From Candidatus Margulisiibacteriota bacterium (lineage in GTDB: Bacteria; Margulisbacteria; WOR-1; O2-12-FULL-45-9; XYB2-FULL-48-7): a DNA stretch of 64,000 nucleotides. Below are positions 50,458-59,793 of this stretch, in pieces. The notes under the pieces were generated by a model that saw nothing but the letters and a program-made list of their open reading frames with translations, had not been told where the DNA came from and searched no databases. Each line of letters starts with the position of its first letter. Positions within the stretch are counted from its first letter, which is position 1. The stretch covers positions 372,001 through 436,000 of the forward strand of contig JBAZTH010000001.1 in assembly GCA_041661965.1 (NCBI GenBank), read 5' to 3'. The translations under genes and the position numbers were made by a program.

Positions 50458-52432
50458 GCCTGAATTTAAAGTCGTTTCCAACTTCGAGCCGCGCGGCGAC
50501 CAGCCGAAAGCGATCGACCAGCTGACCAGTGGGCTCCTTGGCGGCGATAAGTTCCAGACCCTCCTCGGGATCACCGGTTCGGGTAAAACTTTTACCATGG
50601 CCAATGTGATCGAACGGGTCCAGCGGCCAACCCTGGTTATTTCTCCCAACAAGACCCTGGCCGCCCAGCTTTGCCAGGAATTCCGGAACTTTTTCCCGCA
50701 GAACGCGGTCGAGTACTTTGTCTCTTACTACGATTACTACCAGCCGGAAGCCTATATTCCGCACACCGATACTTATATTGAAAAGGATTCCTCGATCAAC
50801 GAAGAGCTGGACCGTCTCCGGCACGAAGCGACGATGTCGCTTTTGACCCGCCGGGACGTTATTGTTGTCGCCTCGGTTTCCTGCATTTACGGCCTCGGTA
50901 CCCCCAAGGATTATGAACGGGCGGTCATCACGATCAAAGTCGGCGACCAGTTCGACCGGGAAGCGTTGATGCAAAAGCTGATCTCGGTGAAGTACGAGCG
51001 GAACGATTTTGAGTTGAAGCGTGGCCGTTTCCGGGTCCGCGGCGATATTGTTGAGATTTTTCCGGCTTATGAAAAGAACCTCATTCGGGTCGAGCTTGAC
51101 GGCGACCGGATTGCTAGGATCTCCGAACTGGAAGGGGTCTCCGGCCGTAAGGTCAATGAAAAGCCGGTCGCTTATATTTTTCCGGGGACCCATTACGTCA
51201 CCTTTGAAGATCAGATCGAGACCGCCGTCCAGTCGATCAAACAGGAGCTGGAACAACAGCTCAAGGTTTTGAACAAAGCGAAAAAGATCGTCGAAGCCCA
51301 GCGGCTGGAAAAACGGACCAAATACGACATCGAAATGATCCGGGAGATGGGATACTGTTCCGGGATCGAGAATTATTCCCGCCACTTTGACGGGCGCAAA
51401 CCTGGTGATTCGCCGTCGACCCTGCTCGATTATTTTCCGAAAGATTTTCTGATGTTCATCGATGAATCCCACATTACCATGTCCCAGCTCCGGGCGATGT
51501 ACAACGGCGACCGGGCGCGCAAGACCAGCCTGATCGATTTTGGTTTCCGCTTGCCGTCGGCCTATGATAACCGGCCGCTTAATTTTGACGAGTTCCAAAA
51601 GCGGCTCAACCAGGTCGTCTTTGTTTCGGCGACCCCCGCCGATTACGAGCTGAAAAATTCCCAGCAGATCGTCGAACAGATCATCCGGCCGACCGGCCTG
51701 ATCGATCCGGCGGTCGAGGTCAGAAAGTCCGAAGGCCAGGTCGACGACCTGATCGGCGAGATCAAGACCAGAGTGGCCAGAAAAGAGCGGGTCCTGGTCA
51801 CGACCCTGACCAAACGGATGGCCGAAGATCTTACAGAGTTCATGAACGAAGCGGGGATCAAGGTTCGCTATCTCCACTCCGATGTTGAAACGCTTGACCG
51901 GATCGAGATCCTGCGCGGTCTGCGGCTCGGCGAGTTTGACGTCCTGATCGGGATCAATCTGCTGCGCGAAGGGCTGGACTTGCCGGAAGTATCGTTAGTG
52001 GCGATCCTCGACGCCGACAAAGAAGGGTTTCTCCGGGCGGCAACGTCGCTTATTCAGACGATCGGCCGGGCTTCCCGTAACGCGGGCGGGCTGGTCATCA
52101 TGTACGCCGATAAAGTGACCGACTCGATGAAGCGGGCGATCGGCGAAACCGAGCGGCGCCGTCAGCTCCAGATCGAATATAATGAAAAGAACGGGATCAC
52201 TCCCCAGACAATCGTGAAGGAGATCTCCGATATTTCCGACCGGATCAAAGAGAGCAAAGAAGAGGAGATCAGGAAACTTAAGGAATTCGTCCCGCCGGAT
52301 GAAGTTCCGGCGCTGATCCGGGCGCTGGAAGAAGAAATGGAAGTGGCGGCGACCGCTCTCAACTTCGAACAGGCGGCCAAGCTCCGCGACAAGATCAAAG
52401 AGCTGAAGAAAGTGTTTGGGCTGACCGCTTAA
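50456..52432 (+). CDS. uvrB: Excinuclease ABC subunit B
   Basis: 658 residues, normal length. UvrB verifies DNA damage and positions UvrC in nucleotide excision repair. Walker A (GITGSGKT, about 39-46), the damage-probing beta-hairpin ([13 protein letters not shown]), the Walker B-type FIDESH (about 337), helicase motif VI region ([12 protein letters not shown]) and the C-terminal UVR domain that binds UvrC ([16 protein letters not shown]) are all present. The stop shares the palindrome TTAA with the convergent gene. Confidence 0.98.
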   Translation: MPEFKVVSNFEPRGDQPKAIDQLTSGLLGGDKFQTLLGITGSGKTFTMANVIERVQRPTLVISPNKTLAAQLCQEFRNFFPQNAVEYFVSYYDYYQPEAYIPHTDTYIEKDSSINEELDRLRHEATMSLLTRRDVIVVASVSCIYGLGTPKDYERAVITIKVGDQFDREALMQKLISVKYERNDFELKRGRFRVRGDIVEIFPAYEKNLIRVELDGDRIARISELEGVSGRKVNEKPVAYIFPGTHYVTFEDQIETAVQSIKQELEQQLKVLNKAKKIVEAQRLEKRTKYDIEMIREMGYCSGIENYSRHFDGRKPGDSPSTLLDYFPKDFLMFIDESHITMSQLRAMYNGDRARKTSLIDFGFRLPSAYDNRPLNFDEFQKRLNQVVFVSATPADYELKNSQQIVEQIIRPTGLIDPAVEVRKSEGQVDDLIGEIKTRVARKERVLVTTLTKRMAEDLTEFMNEAGIKVRYLHSDVETLDRIEILRGLRLGEFDVLIGINLLREGLDLPEVSLVAILDADKEGFLRAATSLIQTIGRASRNAGGLVIMYADKVTDSMKRAIGETERRRQLQIEYNEKNGITPQTIVKEISDISDRIKESKEEEIRKLKEFVPPDEVPALIRALEEEMEVAATALNFEQAAKLRDKIKELKKVFGLTA

Positions 52433-54858
52433 GGCCGGACCTCGATCAGCCCGCCGATCGCTTCTTTAAATTCTTCAGCCGCTCTTTGCGGCGAGACCGG
52501 GACCAGAAAGACCCCTTTTAAGTCCAGCGCGCCGATCCTCTTTTGCGTGTCGTTGACCTTGCGCGGCAGGAAGCGGATGCCGTAACGCCAGCAGGAGCTC
52601 CGGTTGTCGTACTGGGCTGATTCGTCGACGATGTTGATGTTGTTGACCCCGATCTTAACAAAAGCTGGTTGCATGACCCCCATCGCTTTGATGAAGGACT
52701 CAAGCTCTTCCGGTTTCAGATAGAGCAAACTGTTCGCTCCCAGCCGTTTCGCCCTGATGATCATTTCGTAAGGGAACATCGGGGTCTCTTCGACGTAGGC
52801 GATGACGTTCTCATCTTCGAAAAGGATCAGCCCGCTTCGTTCCGCGTTGGTAAAGACCTCGGCCATCAGGTCGCGGCTGGAAACCCCGTCCCGCAGCAGC
52901 GCCAAACCCCTGACCTGATTGTAAGGGTTGTTCTCTTTCTGTCTCAACATGACCCGCCCTTCGGCGTCGACTTGGGCGATCCGTCTTTCGATGTTGCCGC
53001 TGACGGCGGCCGGGATCTCGACCATTTGAGTGTGGAAGTGGGGGATCGAGGCTCCCGCTTCAACTCCGAGATTAACGAAGCAAACCAAGCGGCTGTTTTC
53101 CTGATTGCGCTGAAAAAGCTCTTTGGCCGCTGTGTGCCAGATCCTAACCAGAATGTCATGGTGAAAAGGGGTCAGATCGGTAAAATCAACTAAATGATCT
53201 TTGGTAAAAGCCAGCAGGTGGGAAGGGCCGTAAAGCAATTTTTCCAGGCCGTATCCCAATCGGACTTCGATCTCTTCACTGAAAGCGAGCGGTTCCGCCG
53301 CCGCCTGACCGCCGGAGAAGCCGAAAGCGTTGGTCACGACCACGACTTCCTTGCCGTTGATCGTCATTGCATAGTGCGGATAGCCGAGGTTTTCGACATT
53401 GCAGGCAAAGCACGGTTCGCGGCTTGGTTTGCTCTCCTGCGGGAATTCGATCTCCGAGGTCCCCGAGCTCCAACCGCCGGGGACGACCAGGGTGGTGGTA
53501 CCGGTATTTTTATCGAGCAGCCAGCGGAAAGGGACGGTCGTTTCGACATCCCCGGAGACCCGGGTCATTTTGTGGGTGTTATTGGCCTTATCGAAAGCAA
53601 CGTTCAGGCTGATCGGTTGGCGCCCGGCCAGCCCGCCGTTTCTCCGGTTGGGGTGGCGGATGATCCCGGCGGCGGTGGAAAGTTGCGCGGCAATTGCCGC
53701 CGGTTCGAACGCGGTCGGCATTCCGGCGGCAAAACTTCTTAATTTGGCCGCGACTTCGACCGGATCGTCGACGATCGGGATCCTCATCAGTTCCATTGCC
53801 GCTTGCTGGGTTTCCCGCGGAATGATTTCGATGTGCATTCTCGCCTTGGGGTTAAGCTGGGCGTCATTGGGATTGATCATCGAGAAGTTGATCTCGACGT
53901 TGTTGATCGCCGGGTTGCCGGCCCCGTCGGTCAGTTTGCCGAGCATGGAGACGGCGCTCCAGATGGCGAAGCCGAGGGGCAAAATCTCGGCCCGATCAAG
54001 GCTCATCAGGTTGCAGGTCCCTTCCTGCAGGGCGCTGATCCGGAGGTGGTAGGGAGCGAGCGGCGAGAAGGGGGAGTGGATCAACCAGCCTCGGTTCGGA
54101 TTATTGTTGCCGCCGATCTGGGCGATAAAAAGATCCCGTTCCTTGCCGCTTAAGATTTGATGGTGTTCTTCCCAAATTACGTCGCGTTGGAATAAATGCC
54201 AGTAACGGGCGGCGATGTCAAAACGGGTTTGATTGTAATAGATCGCGTCGTGCCAGAGCGCCCCCACGACCATGATCGGATGGACGATCGACGACCCGAC
54301 CCCGCCGAGATGGATATAGGCGACCGGATCGCTCCCCGGAACTTTGGCGACCTGTTCGTTGAGGACCTGCTTGGCAAAGAGGAGCGGGAAAATAAATTCA
54401 GCCGGTTGAAGCTCCCGCAAGTCGGTCTTGTGGAGCGGCGAGAGCGGGATGTTGATCTGTTGCGGCAGATGCGGTTGTTCCGGCGCGTAGGCAAACAGCC
54501 GGATCCCGCCGGGGACCTGCCAGGTCCAGTAAGGCTGTTTTTCGCTGTTGCAGACCGGACATTCCCGGATCTCGGTCGCTTTCAAAGCGGAGGCCATGGG
54601 GCGCAGCCCTCGTTGCCGATTGACCAGACTGCTCGAGCCGTCCCAGGAAACGCGCGCCACGATCTCTTGTTCGCTGCCGATCCCCAACTTATGCAACGCG
54701 TCGCAGGCGACCTGCAAGTGACTGCTGGTTTGCTGGAATATCTGCAGCGCTTCCCTGACCTCGGTGTGGCGGGCGGGCCCGCGTTCCCACGGTTGGCCGG
54801 CCAGTCCGGCTTTGCGGAAGAATCTTAGTTTTGAAGACGGGGGCGGCATGCTCGGCAT
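52429..54858 (-). CDS. Tandem GalT-like (HIT-superfamily) protein
   Basis: 809 residues made of two related halves. Each begins with a zinc-type cysteine pair (ECPVCN near 98; EPCFACN near 480) and continues with a galactose-1-phosphate uridylyltransferase-like two-domain pattern. The C-terminal half keeps the active-site motif [10 protein letters not shown] (HxHxQ, with the nucleophilic His second). The equivalent place in the N-terminal half reads [11 protein letters not shown], lacking that His, so this half is probably inactive. It may transfer nucleotidyl groups between sugar phosphates, but the substrate is unknown. The start is 2 bases after the UDPGP-like gene stop, forming a two-gene operon. 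Family call moderately sure. Confidence 0.6.
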   Translation of the reverse strand: MPSMPPPSSKLRFFRKAGLAGQPWERGPARHTEVREALQIFQQTSSHLQVACDALHKLGIGSEQEIVARVSWDGSSSLVNRQRGLRPMASALKATEIRECPVCNSEKQPYWTWQVPGGIRLFAYAPEQPHLPQQINIPLSPLHKTDLRELQPAEFIFPLLFAKQVLNEQVAKVPGSDPVAYIHLGGVGSSIVHPIMVVGALWHDAIYYNQTRFDIAARYWHLFQRDVIWEEHHQILSGKERDLFIAQIGGNNNPNRGWLIHSPFSPLAPYHLRISALQEGTCNLMSLDRAEILPLGFAIWSAVSMLGKLTDGAGNPAINNVEINFSMINPNDAQLNPKARMHIEIIPRETQQAAMELMRIPIVDDPVEVAAKLRSFAAGMPTAFEPAAIAAQLSTAAGIIRHPNRRNGGLAGRQPISLNVAFDKANNTHKMTRVSGDVETTVPFRWLLDKNTGTTTLVVPGGWSSGTSEIEFPQESKPSREPCFACNVENLGYPHYAMTINGKEVVVVTNAFGFSGGQAAAEPLAFSEEIEVRLGYGLEKLLYGPSHLLAFTKDHLVDFTDLTPFHHDILVRIWHTAAKELFQRNQENSRLVCFVNLGVEAGASIPHFHTQMVEIPAAVSGNIERRIAQVDAEGRVMLRQKENNPYNQVRGLALLRDGVSSRDLMAEVFTNAERSGLILFEDENVIAYVEETPMFPYEMIIRAKRLGANSLLYLKPEELESFIKAMGVMQPAFVKIGVNNINIVDESAQYDNRSSCWRYGIRFLPRKVNDTQKRIGALDLKGVFLVPVSPQRAAEEFKEAIGGLIEVRP

Positions 54859-54860
54859 CT

Positions 54861-56357
54861 TTATCTGCTTCTTTCCAGCCCGAGAAAATCACGGGCAAAA
54901 TCTACCAGGCCTGGTTTCAGTTCCATTTGTCGCAGAGTCCGCAGGGCGGCCGGGATATCGCCCGGCACCTTGAGATTGGCGATCCTTGGATTAATGACGT
55001 AATAAGCGCTGTCCAAATAGAGATTGGCGTCGCCGAAGGGGATCTCCGATTCGATCCTGACCACCGGTTCGTCCCCTTTAGGTTTAAAGGTCGGATGAAG
55101 ATCGGAAAGCATTGGCGAATTGACGACCTGTCGGTCAAATTCGTTCGGATCGAAGATTGCTCCCCAGCCCCGATTAAGGACCGGGATCTCTTCCGGTTTA
55201 AGGCCGGTCCGGTTAGATTCAATGACCGCTTGCCGGTTCAGACGTTGTCGTTTGTCAAAAAGGTGGACGAAAACCCCGCCGGGTTGGGGGTTCTCCGTTT
55301 TTTGCCGGACGATCTGTTGAAAAAACAGCTGGCCGAATTCTCGGCCCTGTCTGGCGACCCGATTGATGAAACCGTAATCGAAGGGTTTTTCATATTGAGT
55401 CAGGTCCTCGACCGATTCGTACATTAACATGGTCAGTCCGCGCTGGAAGGCGCGGTAGTCTTCGGTTGTTAGTCGTTCTTCGCGGAAACCGCCCGGCGCT
55501 TCTTCTGCCACGACCCGGAACCACTGGTTTTCCAAGAGCGAATGGAAGGTGGTCAGCCCATGGTTTCCCTGGGTTGGATAGCGGGGATCGGCTTCCAGTT
55601 CGCCGTCAGCCGTTACCCCGTAGGTTGGATGCCGGGGTTGGAACATAAAAATAAAATTAGCCGGCTGGAAGCCGAAGAAGTTATTCTTGACCAAGTTTTC
55701 GACGATCTCTCCGCCGGCGTTTTGGCTAAGGACCATTTTGAACTTGATCGAAGCCAGAACGGCTTTGGCTTCGGCAACGTTTCTCCCTTGCGCCAGGCAA
55801 TGGGAAAAAAGCTCGAAACTTTTATTGATGAAAGTCCTCTCGCCGATCGTCCAGTCAGCGAGGGAAGCAAAAGTCCGGAAGAGTCCCGCCTCTTGGTAAG
55901 CTTGCAGCAGATCGTTCGGGTTGGTCAGATATTTGGCTTTTTTGATCTTTAGCCGTTCCCCCTGGCCGCCATAGTGTTCCTGAAAACCGACCCGGCCGTC
56001 TAAAATTAAAGCGAGCCCTTTTTGCTGTTCGCTCCTGGCGAAAGCGGCCTTGCTGGGGCTTAAAGAACGTTTTTCAAAAACCGAGTCCCAGTTGTCGCGG
56101 GTCAAAAAGTTAAAGTCGGCTTGGCCCCAGAGCTTAAATGGTTTGGAAAAGCGGAGAAGGGGGGCTTGTTCGGCGGCCAAAGCTCTTTTTATTTCGCAGG
56201 GGGCCAGCCCTTGCGCTTTAAGCCGGAGGGCGGTCGCCTGTAAATTGGCGGCATAGTTTCCCAGGCGCTGGCCGGCCAACCCGTGCCTGGTGTAAAAAGC
56301 CTGCAAACTCCGGGCCATTGAGGCACGAAAATTTTCGATATTAGTAATGGCGGGCAA
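54861..56357 (-). CDS. UDPGP-family-like sugar-1-phosphate nucleotidyltransferase (tentative)
   Basis: 498 residues from a TTG codon with an AAAGAGG ribosome site 7 bases upstream. The middle resembles eukaryotic-type UDP-sugar pyrophosphorylases: VLSQNAGGEIVENLV followed by NNFFGFQPANFIFMFQP, a DG.L strand, then PTQGNHGLTTFHSL, in the same order as the MTS..., FFG...FFQQ and P.GNGGLY.AL segments of that family. A glycine-rich GGQGERLKIKKAKYL is a possible nucleotide loop but is diverged. Such enzymes make UDP-sugars from UTP. The adjoining GalT-like gene supports a sugar-nucleotide role. It is divergent from dapA across 138 bases. Confidence 0.5.
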   Translation of the reverse strand: MPAITNIENFRASMARSLQAFYTRHGLAGQRLGNYAANLQATALRLKAQGLAPCEIKRALAAEQAPLLRFSKPFKLWGQADFNFLTRDNWDSVFEKRSLSPSKAAFARSEQQKGLALILDGRVGFQEHYGGQGERLKIKKAKYLTNPNDLLQAYQEAGLFRTFASLADWTIGERTFINKSFELFSHCLAQGRNVAEAKAVLASIKFKMVLSQNAGGEIVENLVKNNFFGFQPANFIFMFQPRHPTYGVTADGELEADPRYPTQGNHGLTTFHSLLENQWFRVVAEEAPGGFREERLTTEDYRAFQRGLTMLMYESVEDLTQYEKPFDYGFINRVARQGREFGQLFFQQIVRQKTENPQPGGVFVHLFDKRQRLNRQAVIESNRTGLKPEEIPVLNRGWGAIFDPNEFDRQVVNSPMLSDLHPTFKPKGDEPVVRIESEIPFGDANLYLDSAYYVINPRIANLKVPGDIPAALRTLRQMELKPGLVDFARDFLGLERSR

Positions 56358-56483
56358 AATAATTCCTCTTTCCTTAAAGTGCTCAAATAGATGTCGCCGG
56401 CTTTCGCTTGAAATTTCAAGGGATTTTATGGTATAACGCCGACTGTTTTTTGCTTTCGGAATATGGTAAAATCAACTATTCCT

Positions 56484-56490
56484 GGAGGTG
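56484..56490 (+). promoter_or_regulatory. dapA ribosome-binding site
   Basis: GGAGGTG lies 5 bases before ATG 56496 and decides that start over the in-frame ATG at 56463. A TAAAAT at 56467-56472 would be the -10 box, showing that the upstream ATG is inside the promoter. Confidence 0.6.
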
Positions 56491-56495
56491 CTTCA

Positions 56496-57380
56496 ATGGT
56501 TAATTTTGGTAATGTTTTAACGGCAATGGTTACCCCCTTCAAAGCCGACTTGTCGGTTGATTGGGCGGGAGCGGAAAAACTAGCGCAATATCTGGCGGCC
56601 AATGGGTCCGATGCGTTAGTGATCCACGGCACGACCGGTGAATCGCCGACCCTGACCCACGAAGAGGAATTTGAGCTTTACCGGGTGGTAAAAAAAGCGG
56701 TCGGCGGCAGGGTCAAAGTGGTCGCCGGTACCGGATCGAATTCAACCGCTACCACGATCCGCTCGTCCCAGGAAGCGGAGAAGATCGGGGTCGACGGCTT
56801 GTTGGTCGTCGTTCCTTATTACAACAAACCGTCGCAAGAGGGGATGTACCAGCACTTCAAGGCTGTCGCCCAAAAGACCAAGCTGCCGGTCATTATTTAC
56901 AACATACCCGGACGCTGCGTCGTCAATATGCTGCCGGAAACTATCGCCCGCGTCGCCAAAGAGTGCCCGAACGTGATCGGTTTGAAAGATTCCGCGGCCA
57001 ATGTTGAGCAGACGAAAAAAACCGCCGGGCTGGTCCCGCCCGGGTTCACGATCTGGTCGGGCGATGATTCGCTGGCCCTGCCGATGATGCAGGTGGGAGC
57101 GGTGGGGGTCATTTCGGTCGCCTCGCATATTGCCGGAAAAGAGATCGCCGCGATGGTGGCCGCGTTTCACGCGGGCGAGATCAAGAAAGCCGAAGCGATA
57201 CATGAACGGTTGCTGCCGTTGTTTAATGTCCTCTTCATCGCGCCGAACCCGGCGCCGGTCAAATACGCGCTGGAGTTGATCGGCTACCCGGTCGGGAAAC
57301 CCCGCCTGCCGCTCGTTGAACCGACCGACGGCGAGAAAGAGCAGATCAAGAAAGTGTTAAGGGATTTGGGGTTTGTTTAA
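56496..57380 (+). CDS. dapA: 4-hydroxy-tetrahydrodipicolinate synthase
   Basis: 294 residues. It condenses pyruvate with aspartate semialdehyde in the lysine and diaminopimelate pathway. GTTGESPTL, PYYNKPSQEGMYQHF, YNIPGR (Tyr about 135) and the Schiff-base Lys in IGLKDS (about 164) are visible, and length is typical. The enzyme supplying its substrate (asd) is also in this window, at 63338. A palindromic repeat element follows the stop. Confidence 0.97.
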   Translation: MVNFGNVLTAMVTPFKADLSVDWAGAEKLAQYLAANGSDALVIHGTTGESPTLTHEEEFELYRVVKKAVGGRVKVVAGTGSNSTATTIRSSQEAEKIGVDGLLVVVPYYNKPSQEGMYQHFKAVAQKTKLPVIIYNIPGRCVVNMLPETIARVAKECPNVIGLKDSAANVEQTKKTAGLVPPGFTIWSGDDSLALPMMQVGAVGVISVASHIAGKEIAAMVAAFHAGEIKKAEAIHERLLPLFNVLFIAPNPAPVKYALELIGYPVGKPRLPLVEPTDGEKEQIKKVLRDLGFV

Positions 57381-57385
57381 TGTAG

Positions 57386-57500
57386 CCCTCACCCCCTTTC
57401 CCCCTCTCCCAGAGGGCGAGGGGGTAGGAAAAGTTTACCCTCTCCCTCTGGGAGAGGGTCGTTAAGAAAATGTTAAAAGAGCGGTTGAGTCGGGTGAGGG
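57386..57500. repeat. Nested palindromic intergenic element, copy 2
   Basis: Ends are CCCTCACCC (57386-57394) and GGGTGAGGG (57492-57500). Inside are an imperfect CCCCTCTCCC/GGGCGAGGGG hairpin (57401-57424), an A/T-rich spacer and a perfect ACCCTCTCCC/GGGAGAGGGT hairpin (57437-57459). The layout matches copy 1 at 25769-25914. Its right third overlaps the 5-prime end of the next gene. Confidence 0.75.
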
Positions 57501-58243
57501 TTATTTGCTCTCTCCTTTTTTTGTTTATACTCTTTTCACCAGCTTACTCTTTCTCCTTTGCCGTGTTCGGCGACAATCAGGGGAACGACGAGCTGTTGAC
57601 CAAACTGATCGCCGGCTGGAACCGGGATAAAGAGCTCGACTTTGTCGTCAATCTTGGTGACTTTACCGTTTACGGAAAAAAGGCGGAGTACCAGGCGTTC
57701 CTGAAAAAGACCGCGCTCCTCAAGATTCCGATCCGCTACGTTCAGGGAAACCATGACGGGGTAGCCGGCGGCTGGCGGAATTTTGAAAAGCTCATCGGTC
57801 CGGCGTATTACGCTTTCGACCATGACGATTGCCGCTTTATTGTCCTGAACAATTCTTTCCGGGAAAGTTTCGATCGCGGACAGTTCAACTGGCTGAAAAG
57901 TCAGCTGGCTGCTGCTAAAGGAAAAAAAATCTTTGTCTTCATGCATAAACCGGTCTTCGATCCCTCCGAGATTTACAAGGACTACGTGATGTCGGGCCGG
58001 GCGGTGACCGAAGAGCTGACCGGCCTTTTCAGCAAATACAAGGTCCGTTATGTTTTTGCCGGGCATATTCACGGCTACGCGAAGTCGGAGCGCGACGGGG
58101 TCGTTTATATCGTCAGCGGCGGGGCCGGCGGACCGCTTCATTTGCCAAGGGAGCTTGGCGGATTCTACCATTATGTTAAAATAACCGTGAATGGGGACAG
58201 GGTGACCGATCAGGTGATCAGACCTTATGAGCAAACAGAGTAG
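57470..58243 (+). CDS. Secreted calcineurin-like metallophosphoesterase
   Basis: 257 residues. A signal peptide (VICSLLFLFILFSPAYS) precedes a complete phosphoesterase core: FAVFGDNQGN, VVNLGDFTVYG, VQGNHDG, FMHKP and FAGHIHGYA, so it should be active, unlike the 43295-45895 protein. Substrate unknown; probably periplasmic. The first 11 codons lie within the palindromic element and supply the basic start of the signal peptide; a GTG at 57494 is an alternative start, still inside the repeat. It overlaps the next gene by 17 bases. Confidence 0.8.
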   Translation: MLKERLSRVRVICSLLFLFILFSPAYSFSFAVFGDNQGNDELLTKLIAGWNRDKELDFVVNLGDFTVYGKKAEYQAFLKKTALLKIPIRYVQGNHDGVAGGWRNFEKLIGPAYYAFDHDDCRFIVLNNSFRESFDRGQFNWLKSQLAAAKGKKIFVFMHKPVFDPSEIYKDYVMSGRAVTEELTGLFSKYKVRYVFAGHIHGYAKSERDGVVYIVSGGAGGPLHLPRELGGFYHYVKITVNGDRVTDQVIRPYEQTE

Positions 58244-58814
58244 CGCTATCATTCAAAGGAACCGCCTGGCTCTCGCTTATCTTGAGCTGGCGGATGATGA
58301 ATTATTTTCCGCTTTGCCGGAAGAGGAAAAGCTGGCGACCATCAGAGAGGTCCTCAAAAGCGGGGACGAGATAGCCAAGCAGGTTATCGGCGAGTTTAAA
58401 TCCCATGATCCCCGCAAGATTGCCGGTCTCCTTGGAATCAGGATCTTTGGCGATGAGAAAAAAGGTCTGATTCGGAGCGAGTACCGCCGGGCGACCAAAG
58501 AGATCGCCATCTCCCGCCTCTTCCACGACAAGCTCCGCCGCCAGGTCCATGTTCCCGAACTGTCGGAACGCCTCCTCAAGATCGTCGTTTCTCATGAGCT
58601 CTTTCATTATTTTGAATTGGAACGCTTCGGCGAAGTCTACAAGAAGTTCCGTTTCAAATCCTGGGAAGTTGGCCCCTTTGCTTCCCACAAACAGATCAAG
58701 GGGTTGAGTGAAGTCGCCGCCCAGGCCTTTACCCAGACCCTCCTCGGGATCGAATTGACCCCAGAAGTCTTTGACTACATGCTGATGGCCTCTTTCCTGG
58801 CGAAAAAGAGCTGA
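58227..58814 (+). CDS. HExxH zincin, possibly ImmA/IrrE-like
   Basis: 195 residues, no signal peptide. The zinc motif HELFH is at about 123-127 in VVSHELFHYFELERFG, and a downstream LSEVAAQAFTQTLLG gives a plausible third ligand Glu, the spacing seen in ImmA/IrrE (DUF955) peptidases. No helix-turn-helix domain is attached. ImmA/IrrE proteins cleave repressors, but no partner repressor is nearby. The start overlaps the phosphoesterase 3-prime end. The last nine codons and the stop are duplicated 1007 bases downstream (59794-59822), marking this gene end as the insertion site of the AT-rich cassette. Confidence 0.65.
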   Translation: MSKQSSAIIQRNRLALAYLELADDELFSALPEEEKLATIREVLKSGDEIAKQVIGEFKSHDPRKIAGLLGIRIFGDEKKGLIRSEYRRATKEIAISRLFHDKLRRQVHVPELSERLLKIVVSHELFHYFELERFGEVYKKFRFKSWEVGPFASHKQIKGLSEVAAQAFTQTLLGIELTPEVFDYMLMASFLAKKS

Positions 58815-58815
58815 T
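58787..58815 (+). repeat. 29-bp direct repeat, left copy
   Basis: Covers the last nine codons, stop and one further base of the zincin gene (begins GGCCTCTTTCCTGGCG, ends AGCTGAT). Identical over 29 of 29 bases to 59794-59822; bases on both sides differ. Confidence 0.95.
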
Positions 58816-58835
58816 AGCGCTTTTATTCTAGGATC

Positions 58836-58866
58836 GGAAACCAGCGGCAATATCGCCGCGGTTTCC
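58836..58866 (+). repeat. Hairpin, left end of cassette
   Basis: GGAAACC, bulged A, GCGGC, loop AATATC, GCCGC, GGTTTCC: a perfect 12-bp stem with one bulge, 14 bases before the cassette gene ATG. Structurally the inverted counterpart of 59744-59782. Confidence 0.8.
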
Positions 58867-58880
58867 TCGTAATAAAACTC

Positions 58881-59702
58881 ATGGAAAACCAATTGTTAGA
58901 AGAATATATAAAAGATTTGGATACAGTTAAGGAGAAGATCAAACCTTTTCTGAATATTGTTGACTCTATTGATCCCGATTACCTTTTTTTAGTCGACGAT
59001 GCCCACTTAGAAAGCATTAGTAATCCAGCATATCATTTTCCTGTTTACTACCTTTTTTTATTACGTACAAGCATCATGTATTTGGGGCTAATAGATAGCG
59101 TATTGTTTGAAATAAAGAAGGATATCTCTGAATATAAGGAAGTTATTGGACGACTTAAATCACGGAAAAAGCAGGAGTCAATGGGAGCTATATTTGAGCT
59201 GTATGTTATAGGAAGAATGAAAAATACATATTTAGATCAATGTGAGTTTTTTCCAAAAACAAAAGCTGGTCGGCCAGATTGTGCAATAAAAGCTGGAAAA
59301 GATCAATTGTTTATTGAAGTGTCCACGATGGGCCAAACAAACACTGATAATACAAATCAAGATGATGATATTAGGCAGGGAGGCGGGGTGCACAGCAGGG
59401 ATCCTTATCACGATAAGATAAGGATTGAAAGTAAAGTTCTTGAAAAACTTGAACAGCTGGAATCGGATAAACACAATATGTTATTTATTTGCTTGTCGGA
59501 TATATTCCCATTGGGCCGCCCGATAGAATGGGCATTAAACAACCTACGTGACAGTGGCGATTTGAATAAAGTGAGCCATGTATTTATATTTAAATTTAAT
59601 GGGGTTGAATTTGGGCTAGATAGATGTTTTGACGGTAGAGGGGTACCTATTGGTCAAAATGATATCGATAAGATTAAGTCATTATTTGAAATTCCGAATT
59701 AA
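58881..59702 (+). CDS. AT-rich cassette gene, possible PD-(D/E)XK nuclease-like protein
   Basis: 273 residues, no signal peptide. Base composition and codon choice (many ATA, AGA, TTA) differ sharply from neighbours, indicating transfer. The N-terminal half is helical (about 1-110). The centre has SMGAIFELYVIGRM, then KAGRPDCAIKAGKDQLFIEVS, which fits the alpha-helix Glu, PD and E.K-like core of the PD-(D/E)XK fold, except that the final Lys is Ser. The C-terminal third has a hydrophobic strand (MLFICLSDIFPLG). The ATG shares the context TAATAAAACTCATG with aspS. No family recognised with confidence. It is the only gene in the hairpin-bounded cassette. Confidence 0.6.
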   Translation: MENQLLEEYIKDLDTVKEKIKPFLNIVDSIDPDYLFLVDDAHLESISNPAYHFPVYYLFLLRTSIMYLGLIDSVLFEIKKDISEYKEVIGRLKSRKKQESMGAIFELYVIGRMKNTYLDQCEFFPKTKAGRPDCAIKAGKDQLFIEVSTMGQTNTDNTNQDDDIRQGGGVHSRDPYHDKIRIESKVLEKLEQLESDKHNMLFICLSDIFPLGRPIEWALNNLRDSGDLNKVSHVFIFKFNGVEFGLDRCFDGRGVPIGQNDIDKIKSLFEIPN

Positions 59703-59743
59703 TTGAGGGTCTGACTTTGGAGTGGGAGAATGGAGTTAGTGTT

Positions 59744-59782
59744 ACCAGGAAGCCGCGACGATATTGTCGCAGGCTTCCTGGT
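59744..59782 (-). repeat. Hairpin, right end of cassette (inverted)
   Basis: On the minus strand: ACCAGGAAGCC, bulged T, GCGAC, loop AATATC, GTCGC, GGCTTCCTGGT. It is a 16-bp stem with the same bulge place, inner 5-bp stem and loop as 58836-58866. Two base pairs differ by compensatory changes. Confidence 0.8.
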
Positions 59783-59793
59783 GGCTTTATTCA

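Noticed and set aside
50458..50652. Longer N-terminus for the 49777-50457 gene
   Set aside because: It lies antisense within uvrB and shows no independent sequence character.
50444..51877. Long open frame antisense to uvrB
   Set aside because: It is shadow coding of a clear uvrB; the translation is low in motifs and rich in Asp/Arg/Gly, as expected from the complement.
58836..59782. Integron attC sites around the cassette gene
   Set aside because: The hairpins lack the GTTRRRY/RYYYAAC core sites, and there are two inverted hairpins instead of one downstream attC.
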